A stretch of DNA of 64,000 nt from Rallus limicola (GCA_022605955.1 JAKCOZ010000041.1:5711001-5775000); one strand, 5' to 3'; positions 37,805 to 51,289 are shown, counted from the stretch's first letter. The notes: a model not told the origin generated them from the sequence alone. Numbers and translations are program-made.

Positions 37805-38022
37805 TCACAGAATCACAAGGTTGGAAAAAACCTGTAAGATCGAGTCCAACCACTCCTGTCCTATGCTACACCATATCCCTAAGTATCTGATCTACACTTT
37901 TTTTAAAACACATCCAGAGAAGGTGACTCAACCCCCTCTCTGGGCAGCCTGTTCCAGGCCCTGACAACTCTTTCAGTGAAAAAAAATGTTTCTAACATCT
38001 GATCTGAAACTTTACCTGATGT
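37805..38022 (-). mobile_element. CR1 fragment with 3' end
   Basis: ATCACAGAATCACAAGGTTG, GATCGAGTCCAACCACTCC, CCCCCTCTCTGGGCAGCCTG and TTCCAGGCCCTGACAAC mark a CR1 3' end in complement, 5'-truncated near 38022. Confidence 0.9.
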
Positions 38023-41000
38023 TTCAGTAACCCTCTTGATTCAAAGCTGGTTAGCACTTGCATTTCCAAGTATTGGAAATTCCTTATTCTTACTGCCACC
38101 CAAAACGACAGCAGGCTTTGCTTTAATACGACAAATCATGTCAACCTCTCAACTAGTCTAGAGATCTGCTTTTCTAGGAATAACTGAATAGCTGCAGCAT
38201 TGTAGACATCACAGCATTACTGTTCTAGGCAAGGCTGACCCCCAGTAACAAAAATGCACCAAGGTCTGCACCTACTTTAATAATAATGCCCAAGCCATAA
38301 CCCAATGGAAGGGGCAAAGGCCACCACTGTGTCACAAGAGTTTGAGTTCTGAAAACGGAAGAATAACTGATTTGTCTTCATTTCACTGACCATTAAGTAA
38401 CAGTTATAATTTCAGGTTTTTCTCTACACAGCCTATAATAGGTAACACTATCTCATCATCTAAATTATGTTGGGATGTTTCAAGAAGCCTATTCCAGGTA
38501 AGAAGGACTGCACCTCCAGCCATTGGCCAACTCATCAGATGAGATTAAAAAACTACAGCCATGTGCAATAATAACAAGCCGTAGCACTGTAAACAAAGAC
38601 GTCAAGATTCTTTAACAGCTTCTGACTTCTCCTGTCTGCTGCAGAGTAACACATTTCTTGTCCCTGGATACTCAAAAGCAGACAGACATTGTGATGTAAA
38701 ACTTGACAAAAATCTTCACACATTAAGCATCTGAGGTAAAATTCTGACCTCATTCTGAATTCAGTTCACATACAGTGAGACCTATCAAATACTTTCAGAT
38801 CCACCTGATAGAGCTGTAAGGAATTTTCCTGGTTTGTATCAATTCTATAGATTAGACTGAGAATTAAAAAAAAAACCAAAAAACACACAAACCAAAAATC
38901 AGGATTTTCCCCAGACATTTTTTAATTCTGCTAAATAGGATCAGTTCTACAGCATCCTACTGATACCTGCACAACACGTTTTCCTTCTCCCCTGTACAAA
39001 AGACTCTCTCCCCTGCCCAACATATCATCTAAGTGCTCTGTGACGATGCTTAGGAAGGAGTTGTTCTTTCTTTCAATTCTAACCTTGTCCCTGGCAGTGA
39101 CATATTTATTTTTGGAAGAATGCTGGTGCTAAGATACATCCCATTCAATAGAAATTTAAAATTTAAAAAAATTCACTTTTTTTTTTTGCCAGCCATTATC
39201 TCCAGTTAATAGATCTCTCCTGCAGCTGCAGCAGAGATAAGGTAATTTCAGGTAGCAAGCACATTTCTATTCAGCTCACAGGCAGCAATTCTTGCTGCAG
39301 TTTTATTTCTCAGCAAAAATCATTATTGTCCCTGCAGAATTATCCTGAAGGGCCCTATTTTGCTCCTAGTACCTTTTCTCAACATCACTTGATTAAAAAC
39401 AGTACATGATATTTGTTATCAAATATCAATATATAGACAAGAATTTGAGACATGGAGAGGGAGGAAAAGGCAAAGCCACTTTAGAAACCGTATCCCCTTA
39501 AACAAGCAGGAATGAGATTCTAAGGTAGCCTGGGAGATGAGCATGAAGCTGCAGATAAAAGTGTACAGTACTGGGAGGAAGCTGTAGGAAAAGGCACAAA
39601 GACAGCAGCATTCTTGCCCAGGTACAGCCCTCCAGACTCTGGCAACCAGTAAAGAAGCTTGACAGCTTCCTAAAGCTTCCCCAGTCATTTCTTTAGATAC
39701 ATTTTCTCAGCTCCAAAGGTTAAACCGATTGCCTGATGAGATTTAAGAACAAAAGAAAGGTTTTAAAAGGCACCATCACTCACCTTAGTGAAAACATCTT
39801 GAATTATTTAGCAAACAATCTATTAAGCAGTTATACCTATCATGAAACATGAAGTTTGATGGATCTGATTCACCACTAAGTTACCACTGTAGTCTTATAT
39901 CACTGCAACTCCAGCCACCTCAATTATATAACAGAAGTAAATTCAGTCTACGAGTTTCAGCTGCATTAGACTTTCATATAGGATCTGTCACTAAGAGCAG
40001 GAAAAGCAGCCAACAATTATTTAGAAAAAAAAAAAGAAAAAGCACCCTGGAAATCAGTCTTTCAGGCTTTGGAATTGGGGCACTGCTCAATAATTCATTA
40101 TTAGATCCATTTGAATTCTCATCTGTCAACTCTCCTTTTATTACCAGATTGTTCTATAAACAATGATCTGGCAACACATTTGAAAAATCTATGTATTCCT
40201 TCTCATCCATCACAGCACACAATTTTCCAAGCAACAACAGAGACAGTGTAATTTCAAGAGAAATAAGCTCAACTCTTAACTCATTATTTTTTATGCCCTG
40301 GTTGTGTGGCATCAGAAATATCACAGAAAACATTAAACCCTTACTCTTTCCATCACAACCCTCTTCAACAGACCAAAATACATGGCTAAGCTTGCCTTTT
40401 TATCTCTCCCCCTCACCCAAAATAAGGAAAAAAGCAATATTAAAGGTCTACAAATTACTGAAGCTCAAGAAAGACAACTGCTAATCATGGTTGAAAAACC
40501 AAGTTTGAGAACACTACAGGCAACAGCAACCAAAGGCTTCAATCATGAAGTGAAATAAATTGGGGAGGGGGGGGTGATAATCAGAACTTTCAGGTTGTGT
40601 TTCCCCAACAAATTCTATAGAGCCCCACCACCACCACTTCTCTCCCTCCCTCTTTCTTCTGAGGGGAAGAACAGGTCTTTCCACATACAATGATGTGTGC
40701 TTGTCAACGCTTGTTCTGCACTTGTCCAAACTCTCCCTTTCTTTCGCTGTATCTTACCCCTGCTGAGGACATCATTGCAATAGGATCTCAGGGGCTTGAT
40801 GTTGGACCCACCCCACAGCTCACTCAGGTACTACTCTCTCTGCAGGGCACTGAGCAAGCCAAGCCAGTATGTTGATACAATACAGGTAGTAGCACACAAG
40901 ATAGTTTCCCTGGGTTGTTAATTAGCTAATTAATGACTCTAATAAGAGAGATTTTTGCTGTACTACATATTGAAGCATTAAAGAGCATTTAAGAAAATTC

Positions 41001-41135
41001 AAGTACGGTCGCTTCAAAAGCAGCAAGGTGTCACAGGTAAAAATTGGTTCCAGTGATTGATGACTGAAACAATTTCAAAGAAGATCTAAACTCAGTTACA
41101 GAATCTAATCTATTCAGCAAAATGCTTCTACTTAC
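38023..41135. other. Unique DNA, no supported gene
   Basis: Plain AT-rich sequence. A minus-strand splice-bounded 41-bp segment near 40396-40436 has a usable acceptor and donor but clashes in phase with the exon at 41136 and is ignored. A perfect 16-bp palindrome sits at 40918-40933. Confidence 0.55.
40918..40933. repeat. Perfect 16-bp palindrome with two TAATTA cores
   Basis: TTAATTAGCTAATTAA is identical to its reverse complement and places two homeodomain-type TAATTA cores head to head across GC. It could be a paired homeodomain site, or chance in AT-rich DNA. Confidence 0.9.
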
Positions 41136-41195
41136 TGGACCTTGAGGACTGTTCTTGGCACTGGAAATCAGAGTCATAACATCAGATTTATAGTC
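41136..41195 (-). CDS. Candidate 60-bp internal coding exon, best splice sites in the window
   Basis: On the minus strand a long, nearly pure pyrimidine tract (A22 at 41222-41243 plus GGAAGAAGAG and GAGAGAGGGG on the plus strand) ends in CTTCAG, followed by 60 bases and a strong donor CCA|GTAAGT. Only one of three frames is open: DYKSDVMTLISSAKNSPQGP, entering and leaving in phase 0. This combination is the best splice evidence in the window. No domain can be judged from 20 residues. It would belong to the same minus-strand transcript as the candidates at 61492-61556 and 26305-26494. It may still be a pseudo-exon. Confidence 0.4.
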
Positions 41196-41221
41196 CTGAA
41201 GAGAGAGGGGAGGAAGAAGAG

Positions 41222-41243
41222 AAAAAAAAAAAAAAAAAAAAAA
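41222..41243 (+). repeat. Homopolymer (A)22
   Basis: Twenty-two consecutive A residues flanked by purines (AGGAAGAAGAG before). Read on the minus strand it forms most of the pyrimidine tract of the candidate exon at 41136-41195. Confidence 0.98.
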
Positions 41244-41501
41244 TCAGATTAAACAGAATAGTTTGCACTTAACAAGAATAAAGATCAACATTGAGCACCA
41301 CTACAATTAGGCTCAGAGGAGTCATTAGTAAAACATTTGATTACAGAGATTTTCATTGCCACTCATCTCATGTATTAGACCCTCTTTACTAAATGACACA
41401 CATTTTTGGTTTTATTATAACCATCCCCAAGAAGGCTGTTATTCTTATCCCTGTAGTGGAAGGGTGTGGGTGGGAAGGGCAGGTTGACAATACAATCGTC
41501 A

Positions 41502-41582
41502 AATCACAGACTGCATTAGGTTGGGAGGCACCTTTAAAGGTTATCTTGTCCACCCCCCTGCAGTGAGCAGGGACACCTCTGA
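41502..41582 (-). mobile_element. Short CR1 3'-end fragment
   Basis: AATCACAGACTGCATTAGG, TTGGGAGGCACC, TGTCCACCCCCCTGCAGTGA and GCAGGGACACCTCTGATA form the complement of a CR1 3' terminus. Only about 80 bp remain. Confidence 0.85.
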
Positions 41583-44500
41583 TAAATGCTAAATTCATCA
41601 AAAAAAGAAATTATAAAGCTCTTGACTCTCCAAAGCTCAGGCAAAAAGTCCAGTATGCTTCCTGAACTAGGTCTGCACAGCCACGTTATGAAAGTTCTGA
41701 TGACAGTTTCTCAGCCAGCTGAAATTCTCTAGGCATCCCATGAAAACCAACTCTCTATTCCATTAGAAGGACCCGGGTTTGTTTTGAGCTGCACAGGCAG
41801 GCAGGCTTATGGCTGTACTGGCTCAGCATCCCTGCAAACAGGTCTACATTAGGGTCCACCCCAAAACAAGGGGAAATTCCTAGCTTTTTATCCCTCCTGA
41901 AGCTTCTCCTGGCATTCCCCAACTGTGGGCACAAAGCAGTTTGGGGCTTGGACCCACCTGATTTCTTTGCAGTTACAGCCCAGAATACAGGGGGAGGGGG
42001 AAAACAAACAACAAAAAAAAGAAGGAAAAAAAGGAGTATTACTGTAATACAGACAGCGTGAGAATGAGCTGACTATGCTGCCATTAATACACTACAGAAA
42101 CCAGGACATAGAGACATTTTTTAATAGGTGATCAAGTGCCACAGGATCTAAACACAGACACAGTAAATACAAGTCCAAGACTCAAGCTGATGATTAAAAA
42201 ACCATTATAATTTAAAGAATATGCTAGAAAGCAATTATCATGTTAATTTTTTGTCTCGTCCCTGATAAATGCAGCAAGTACACTCCTATTTCTGCTTTGA
42301 AAAGGTCTCCCTGAGGTAGCCTCCTCTTGTCCTGCCTTTCCAGTCGATATGATCAGCTTTGCATGTCGAAGTGAAGCTACCATAGTTCCTCCTACTGTTT
42401 AGGAATCAAAGTCTGATAAGCTGAAATTGAGTCATGTCTGGTACAGACAGCAGAGAGTAACTGCTGTGAACTTCTTTTAATTATTATTATTATTTTCAAG
42501 TATGCCTCCAGATAATAAGCTTCTAGATCTTTTATTTATAGGAGATGTGCTATGATCCAGCAGGCAGAACATATTTCAGAGAGTTCATAGGAAGTCTCTG
42601 GCACTTCACTGCATGACCTTTACACGTTTCACTCCTCTACATCCCACTAATGTGTGGCACACTATACCACTTCCTCATCTAAAAAGAAGCTTAATTTCTG
42701 TTTTAAAAAAGGACAGCTTTCACAGAAACACAGCAGCTTGAAGCGTTACATTTGCTACTGACACATGGAAAGGGTTTAAAGGCTCCAGAAATCAACACCT
42801 CCAGTGGCATCAAAATTTTTCACATTATTTTTAAATTTTCCTGTGTATTACAAGCCAAGTCAAAGGGCCTCCCCTTATGCAGAGCGCATCCACCAAGCAT
42901 CCTAGCCCCTGAGAAGTACAAATAGGAGCATCAGTTGCTCTCAGTTCATCTTAGCCACTGCGGGCATTGACTTCTCTGGAGGAAGTGCTAAGAAACAGAG
43001 TTTAGAAGACATGCAGAGATGCCTAAGTACCATCAAAATCAGCCAACAAATTCTTGCAGCCCAATCACATCCGTTTCCCACAAAGGTCTGCATTCACTTT
43101 TGTCTGCTGTGAGGAGCTGTAAGCTCTGAGACTGACATGAAACAAAACCACCAACTAAGTCATCCGTTCTGTTTCCCAGCCTCTGCATCATTTAGTAGCA
43201 CTTTCACATCCTCACTCACCACCGTATCCCTGATAAGCCGTGCGTTTTCTACCTTTACAGGTTTTCTTCACATTTAATCATTTCACTCTCCTGCTTTCAT
43301 CCCTGCCTTCACCTCAGCTGCTCTGCCTTGCTACATCCTACAAACAGGACAGACACAGGCAGGCAGTCAAAAGTTCATTCAACTATTCATATTCAATGCC
43401 CACTACCTTGTGCTCTGTCTCCTAATTAGCATGCTCCTTCTTGTAACAGAGCTATCACACAGTAGGCTGCACGGCTGACCCTAAGACCAGTGTTTCACAG
43501 TGCTTGTGCAGAGCCCTGTACCTATTCAGAGCCCACAGGTGAACCATTCTGCGGGGCTGCTGCTCTTGAGAAAGCCTCTCAGAGAGGCAGGCTGGCAGAC
43601 AGACAAGAGACACGGCAGATTTCATTCTACACCACTCTTTTCCAGAAGGCGATGTCCCGAGTTACAAATAAATATGCCATTTTAAACAGCCATTTTGCAA
43701 ATACACATTTTTTCTCCCCTTACGGCTTATTTCCAAGCGCTGCACAGCTCTGTGACCCAGCAGCAAATTAATAAACAGCTCTGAACCGGCGTCACATATG
43801 GGACACCTCCCTGGAACACTCACAACGTGCTCCATATTAATAACACACCTGCCGCCAGTGATAATCCTGGGCACACTGAGCAGGGAAACAAAGGCAAAAT
43901 TAGCAAAACCCCTCAGGCAAAGGTTATTTTTAGGGGGATGGAGAATTCCCACAATAGCCCAAACTAATCTAAGCCTGTTAGCAAGAGACAGAGTCTCTTC
44001 CCCAGCAGTGCCAGAAGCCTGGCCTGGCCAGACTGGTATCTGCCAGATACTAATCTTCCCCTTTATATTGCAAAGATGGAAATAATCACTCATTCACTGC
44101 AGCTGCTGTACCAGCATTCAGGTGCAGCTTTCTAGTAGACGAAAGAGATGGATGCTCTGCTCCCAGCCCCAGGTGATCACAGTGATTTCCACACTAAAGA
44201 CAGTTTCCTATACACATCCTGTATTTAAAGCAAACCCCCCCCCAAAATGTTTTGTGGTGTTGCATTCATGTTCATGTTCCAGGTAATAAATCTCATGTAC
44301 ATTCAGGTTATGCAAATTGTTATGCCACTGACAAACCCTTTAACTATGGCCTTGCCTTAGAGTCTATGGGAAATGGAAATCGTGTCACTTCAGAACCGCA
44401 GCATTTGTGGCGGCACAAAGAGCTGCCTCTACAGAGCTATACCTCCAGTTCCTGTCAGTGCCTCCTCCGGGTAACTTCTTCTACGTCTCTTGTTTCCATG

Positions 44501-45225
44501 AACATGTGCACTTGGAGATGTTTCCTGCTCGGTACTCACAGGTGGCACTGCAACAATCATTTACTGACTGCGACCAAGGTCTGCACTGGGCAGATGTGCT
44601 ACCTCCACATCAGGATTTCCAGAAGTTTATTATGATTTCTTCTTCTCTCCACCTGCCCTTTCAGAAGTCATGAAGTGGCATTAAAACACTCCCTAAATTT
44701 TGCATTGGGCACACCCTTCTCCATAGCCATCCAACTGAAAGTTTAGAGCAAGTGCCAGCTTACAGACATTACTATCTGTTCTGCTTCTAATGGGAAAAAT
44801 AAATTTGGGCAGTCTTTCCCCAGTGTTAAAAGTCTTAGCTACTCCCTGGGGGTAGAAAGAATCAATGCAAGTAAGATCCATATTTTCTTTCTTGGAACAC
44901 TACTACTTCCAGCAATTTATTTGACTGACTATGCCTTCTATTACCATGTAAATTGTTTCAGGCTGCAGGAAAAAAAAGTATTAATCTCCCCTCAGTAAGT
45001 CATAAAATAAAGAAATCAATTTCAAGGTCAATTTAGTCTAAATAACACCTGCTGCCCTTTTTGTAACATGCAGACTCCTCTGAAACACTAAGTTGCTGTC
45101 TATAAAGACATCAATATGTGATGTTTCACATAAATCAGGGTAACGTATAGTACAGTACAGCCTGTTTGCAGTGTACGATCTGCAGCTTGGAAAGACATTC
45201 AAAATAGGTCCCTTGTTATACATTT
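41583..45225. other. Unique DNA, no supported gene
   Basis: No repeat or protein recognised. The segment 43640-44110 is repeat-free and mixes A+T-rich motif clusters (CCATATTAATAAC, TTTATATTGCAAAG) with GC-rich parts, so it may be conserved regulatory sequence. Two overlapping open frames (43662-44093 minus, 43798-44085 plus) lie there without family resemblance. Confidence 0.5.
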
Positions 45226-45386
45226 TCACAGAACCACAGAATCACTGGGTTGGAAAAGACCTTTGAGATCAAGTCCCACTGTACCCATCCTCTACTAACC
45301 CATATCTCTGAGCACCTCATCCACCCATCTTTTAAATGCATCCAGGGTCAGTGACTCAACCCCCCTCCCTGGCAGCCTGTATCAAT
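45226..45386 (-). mobile_element. CR1 fragment with 3' end
   Basis: TCACAGAACCACAGAATCAC, GGGTTGGAAAAGACCTTTGA, CCATATCTCTGAGCACCTC, TTTAAATGCATCCAGGG and CCCCCCTCCCTGGCAGCCTG match the complement of a CR1 3' end, truncated at about 45386. Confidence 0.9.
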
Positions 45387-48300
45387 GCACAAGCATAAGG
45401 CTTTATAACAGAAAAGTAAAGCTGAGGAAACTCTTGTCTCTGTAAGGTTCTACCGGTAGCCTGTGTCTCGTAAGGTTGGGGGATGTCAACAGATCCTCAG
45501 CTCTATGCAGAAAGTACTGAGACCCACAGGGTGGGCCTCAGAGCAAAAACATGGGCCCAGGGGGTACTGGACACCAGAAGAGATCTTTGTTCCTTCCAGT
45601 GGGAAGGGAAATGAAATAGAAGGAAAACAGGTAATGGTGGTTTTGCCTCTCCAAACCATGAATTCAAGAAAGGAAAATGACTTGAAAATTGCTCTCTTCT
45701 TGCACAGAGGGAAAAGTTTTAAGTGGAGATTTCATTTTACTGGGGGTAGGGTGGGCAGTACAAAACAGCTCTTCTTCTGTTTCTCTGGTATGTTTTCATG
45801 GCAGCTGCAGTCTGTATTTGATCAGCCTGCAGATCCTGTACACTGCTTCCTGAAACATTTGCCTAGAACTGTTACCTGTCTGGAACATAACAGAGAAGTT
45901 ACAACGCCATGGCACCGAGCGGACTGGTGAGTGTGCACCTCCTCCCTGTGACTCAGCTTTCCAGTAAGGTAAACACAACCAGTCTGCCTGTCCCAGGTAC
46001 TGCTCACAGCAGTACGGGTGCCTCTATCCACACAGAGCCCCTGACAGGGATGGAGTAATTCTGAGCTGTTCAGTAGTCAGGAAGGGTAAGTTATCTGAGG
46101 CCAACCTGGATTTCAGGGAAAGGCTTCTCTTCCACAAACAGCCAAGACACTCCAGCCCTTTGCAGTGCCCGTTAGGGTGAGGAACATACCAAGCCTGTCA
46201 CATCTAAAATGATGAAGAGTATTTTTCATTCCAGCCTTTTTGGTTCTTCCCCTGGGTCCTGCAGCAGAACACAATCAGTACCAAGCAGCAAAAGCTCCTC
46301 AATGTAGCAAGTATTTGGGTATTCCATATTGCTGCAAGACTTCTCTAATACAAGTAAAACGATGCCTTAAAGACTTCTGAAAAGGACTGAAAACATCAGG
46401 ACTCACAAGGCTGAGGAGACAGCAAACTGAAATCAGTTTACAGAAGATAAAGAAGATACAGAAGATAGTTTAACAGCAAGAACCATTTAAACCATGAAGA
46501 AATGTTGGCTTCCCTAAAAACTTCATATATTCTCTACAAGAAGGAGTCTCCCAACAGCTTTGGCCAGACACACCAAGAATGACACTCCTACACAGAATGC
46601 TGCAATAGCAGAATTCTCCCTCTACAGCTAATGGGCAAGTGGTGCCCAGGGCCTTTCCAATGCTGCATCGCAGGGTAGGTCTGGCCAATACTGAAAGGGG
46701 CTTCACTCCCTATTCTACTGCACAGAAATACATTCCTACTGTTCACAGAGAAGAAGAAGAAAAAAAAACAAACCCAAATTATGTTATTTGGAGCAGGGCT
46801 GCTAACCAGACAATAATATGCTTATTTCACAATTAGCAAGGGAATGTGCAATGATTTTGAATATGTAGTCTTTATTTGTATTCAGCTTTAGATTTAAGAT
46901 ATCTGGGAGAACAAATTTCACTTAAAATAATCAAAAATCCTTTCATTAACTCTAATATTTGCATATATTCACATATATTATGATATTATATGAGTGAAAA
47001 TGATCTTTACATAAAACAGTAATAAGGAATGCTTCCCTTTCCCAACAGATGGCACTCAGTGAGTCAAATCAAAGTTTACTTAGAAATAAATTTTAACGCA
47101 TAAATTCATGGAACAATCTATCATTTGCTGGATATTAGGAAATTTTTATTTATTGTATATAAGAAAATTTTTCATTGATGGACTCCATGGCCCTGAATTA
47201 CATTTAATGCAAACCATGCTGAGAAATCTCACTGTCACAAGCCAAAGAAAATGGTTCTATGTCAGGAGCTGCCAAGGTACTTAGAGATTCAACGAGTCAA
47301 GAAACAAATATGAGATATCTTGTAAAAATTATACAAATACTCATTTTGCAGTTGAATGTGTCTAATAGTATGAGATTGCACAGTAGAAAAATAAATAGAA
47401 GTCTGGAATAGCTAATCAAGAGCCCAAAAGATGAGAAAGGTAAGGAGAGCGGCTTTTCTAAAAATGGTGTATTTGTTAAGGTTAAAGAGAACAGATGTAA
47501 CAACAACATCAGGGGATGCACAGCAGGAAAGAGTAATTTAGGAAATAAGAGAGAAACCTTTTTTCCCCCAACAGGAAATTTTCTTTTCAGTATGCCAAGA
47601 AGGAGCTTCAAAATGCCAAGCAATGGAGCTCTGGAAAGAATATGGGTAGATGTTTCCTGAAAATGAAGAATGTAAGCAACACAAAAGGAAACCTGGAATA
47701 TTCCTAACTGCACCTGCTCAACTGAATTGCTAAATATTTCCCAGTCCTCAAACAGCCAGTGAAGTGGGCAGATTACTGCAGATCTGCAGTGAAATCAAGT
47801 GAAGGAAAAGACAAAATAACTTGAGAGTTAAATAAATACTTCCAAAATGCAGTCACAAAGAAAAGCGCTAAGATGACATTGCCTATTTATCTCCTGAGTA
47901 GAATTACTTTAGGTTTGCTGAGGCAGAATCTTTCAGTAACCTACAAGTCTCTCAGGGACGTTTATCTAGGAGTGTTAAAAGACAATCAGGAACAGAATCT
48001 GCAGAGTGATGATAATCATCACTGAGGTCTCTCAGTTTGAAGAATTCATCCTTGCACTGTAATAGCCAGTAAACACCCCCACATATCTTGGAAAATCAGC
48101 ACTGCCCTTGGGCACAGGTAGTACTGATTGCTAGACCTCCTCAAAGTACAAAATCTTAGCTGAGTTCAGATAAGAAATAAAAACTTGCTGCCTTTGTTGG
48201 AAGCTAAGAGAAACCCAGCTGGGCTGTAATTCCACTCAAAACAGCCACATATAATGTCTCCAATGACTCCTGGCTCGCACCAGCTGAAGCAAAAAGCATT

Positions 48301-48610
48301 GTGCTAGAAATCCCAGAAACATATTCCCATTGCACTCCATCCCTGAAACATCTCATCAGGGATTATTACATTCACGAACTCACCAACATTTCTTTAACTG
48401 AATTGAAAGACAGAAAGTTCAGGCACAGAAATGTATCCTGATTTACTTTTTTTCTTTTCCCCTGGCGCAGGAAGTTTTCTTATACTACATATTTTCAGTC
48501 AATGATGGTTTTCAGATTTATTTCTCCAGAGTCTTCTACCTGCCTTATCCCAGAAACAGAAAACCCGTTCTGCAGAAGGTACTTTTAATGTGATTCTGTA
48601 GCATCCATTA
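45387..48610. other. Unique DNA with a 155-codon open frame of no known family
   Basis: The frame at 45463-45930 on the plus strand is the longest in the window, but it lacks domains, splice context or a convincing start. It is treated as chance. No transposon is seen between the two CR1 pieces. Confidence 0.5.
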
Positions 48611-48748
48611 GAATCATAGAATGGGGTGGGTTGGAAGGGACCCCAAAGATCATAGAGTTCCAACCCCCCTGCCACAGGCAGGGTCACCAACCTCCAGGCC
48701 TGCATCTACACAAGATTGCCCAGCGCCCCATCCAACTTGGCCTTGCCT
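48611..48748 (-). mobile_element. Short CR1 fragment with 3' tail
   Basis: GAATCATAGAATGGGGTGGG, TTGGAAGGGACCCC, CCCCCCTGCCACAGGCAGGG, CCTCCAGGCCTGCATC and CATCCAACTTGGCCTTG mark the complement of a CR1 3' end. The CCACAGGCAGGG and AGGCCTG.ATCTAC signatures are shared with the copy at 183-567, so the two belong to one subfamily. Confidence 0.93.
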
Positions 48749-51289
48749 AACGGCCTCAATCCATTAGGATGGAGCTACAAACAGATCTACTTTAATATCT
48801 AAGTGGCATCAAGATCTGTTAATGGCAGAGCATTCATGTTCTGCCAACAGCATCATGTTTTAACTCCCTTAGCTTCTCCTACCCCAGAGTGCTTTGATGA
48901 GCTAAGTTATATGCAAGTTTCCAGGGTTGGCATTTCAGAAAATAATCAAATATAACATCATTGTCATGTTACAAGGAATAATTACATGAATCTTTGAAGT
49001 TTACACTTAAATTACTATAATTACTTACTAGAAGAGTTACTCGTACCTACACACACTCTTTTGTAGAAAGAGCTGGCTTTGCCCACTGTTGATGTATTCG
49101 TGCCCCCCAATATACGCCTAGGCAACAATATGGAAGAGGCAGCAAGGCCTGCTCTGTGTGGACTGCCGTTACACCAACGTGGCAGCCTTGACGCAGAAAA
49201 CACATCCTTCACTGCTGTGGAAAATCAGACATTTATACAGGCTAACAGATGTCTGCACACCCCTCTCTGCTTTAAGTGGCCTTCAGAGACAACGTGACAG
49301 CTTCTAGCCCTGTACAGCATCACTCAGCTTCCAAAAGCCTTTCCATTTTTCCTTCCTGCTCATAGCAATATTGCACCACAGATTCTACATCCATGACTTA
49401 AATGGTAAGGGCTCATAAAGATAGATAGATAGATGCTAAATACCAATGCGTTCCACCCTGTGCCGTGACATTTGATAGGCAATCTTCCCTCTTCTCCTCC
49501 TAGAGCAGTATGCTGTTTGGTAGTTCTTCCCAAGAGCATTTTAACCCTAAGTCTGCCTTATTCAGAACAAATTCCAATGTCTGTACCACTTGTTATTTTT
49601 TAATACGTTATAACTATAATAAATGTTCTCAGAGTGTGGTTTCAGTGAACAGCTGCAATTACAAGCCACCTTCTGCTCTGAACACTTGCTGTTTTAGCAG
49701 ATATTTCTTATAGGACTGAAAGAAAACTACAGTTATGTATTTCAATCTTTGTTATACCGCTATTATTCATGTTATTTCTCAGGATGGTTGACGAGGCCTG
49801 AAATAACAGGAGATTTCTCCTTTTTATTGAAGAAATACAAACAAAAGTGAGGAAATCAATTCAAAATCCTAGGATAGCTCTCCAATAAATACAAGTAAAA
49901 TGAAAATTCAGTTGCATGCAGCTATTACATGCTCATATAATTCTCTGGCAAGATAGCACTGTGTTTATTTCTGTCAGTGTTAGATGAGGAATGCTCTATC
50001 AGTTGGAACTGGATTACAAAAATAAGATTCAATTTAAGAATAAATGGCATGAGTCCCGAGGGCAATTTAAAATTTGTATATTTAAGAAAAATAAATCTAC
50101 AGCCCTTCCAAGAAATAATACTTTGCACAGGAAGTTTATGAAGGTATACAAGCTATGAAATTATGTAGATAGTACAAACATGCAACAATACACATCAGTT
50201 TCAGAGAACTAGCAGTAAAAAGATTGTAACAATAGAAAAGGAAGGCAATAAAAAGCAGATGCTCTGAGCAAGTACTGTAACTTGCAGAGAATTAAATGCA
50301 CAAAAAATAGAATTTAAGGCAAAATTCTTGTATCGCTTCCCCACAACGAACTCCCTCCTCTCTGCCACTGCGTCAGGCCTGTTTCCCCAACGTGCTACAG
50401 AAACTGGAGTAACGGCAGTCAAATGGGTTCTGCAAGCCTTTCCAACATCTCTGTAGTGCTTTATGATTCTACAACTTAAGAGTAAAATCACTGCATTTCT
50501 CATGCCTGCGTTAGAAACTGAGTGAGATCATCCCTGGACACCACTCCATGCTGTACACCTATGGCCTCTTCCTAAAGATCTCTCCTCCAAGTCGGCAGTG
50601 TGGAACTGAAACCCCAACTTGGCCAGAGAAAGCAGCTGCATTGAAATCTATGACCTATAGAAACAGTCTGAATTTTGTCACTGTTTCAAGACCACAAACA
50701 CATGCCAAGTTTGAATCTTCACATAAAACCCTTGTCTTGCTAACAACTTGCTTAAAAGACAGCATCCACCTTTTCAAAGCTATTTAACTGACAGCTACAA
50801 TATGCATTGAAATGTGCCATCAGGAAACTTCCAGCTTTCAGGGAACAACAAATTCAGGTCCACAAAAACCTGATGGGCCTAAATTGAAACTCCAGAAAAG
50901 TGAGGAATCCTTCCAGGGACTCATTCTCAAGTAGAAGACTAGCCTTACACGAACACAGGCCTGGTTCAGAGGCATCATAATTTGGTATTTTTCCTGATTT
51001 TTTAATCGGTGAAACAGTTCAGAACTGAATTGTCTCTTATTCAAACATACTCCTTTCACAGGCACCAGCCCTTGCCAAGAAACAATTCTACAACACATAT
51101 ACAGATATTCATAACTGACAGAGAGATTTTCTACTTGTTTGGAGTCTCCAGTATTCATTGCCCCTGTTCAGAATGAATTCCTCGACCCAAAGTTGTAGGC
51201 AGAGCACATACCAATATCACTACTGGAAACACAAGAGCACATGCTTACTGGATGTTGGCTTGACTTCCCTTGGCCAGACAGAGGAACCT
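48749..51289. other. Unique DNA, no supported gene
   Basis: Holds a minor GATA tetranucleotide run at 49419-49435. A minus-strand donor-like site (CTA|GTAAGT near 49026) lacks a good acceptor. The part at 50300-50475 vaguely resembles a CR1 3' end (CCTTTCCAACATCTC, TTATGATTCTAC) but is too weak to annotate. Confidence 0.5.
49419..49435 (+). repeat. Short (GATA)4 microsatellite
   Basis: Four tandem AGAT units in AAGATAGATAGATAGATG. Too short to be a useful marker. Confidence 0.9.

Noticed and set aside
45463..45930. Longest open frame in the window (155 codons, plus strand)
   Set aside because: No recognisable domain, no convincing start context and no splice evidence. A frame of this length is not unexpected in 64 kb searched in six frames.
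50300..50475. Possible diverged CR1 3' end (TTATGATTCTAC)
   Set aside because: Only two short motifs agree; the body cannot be aligned by eye.
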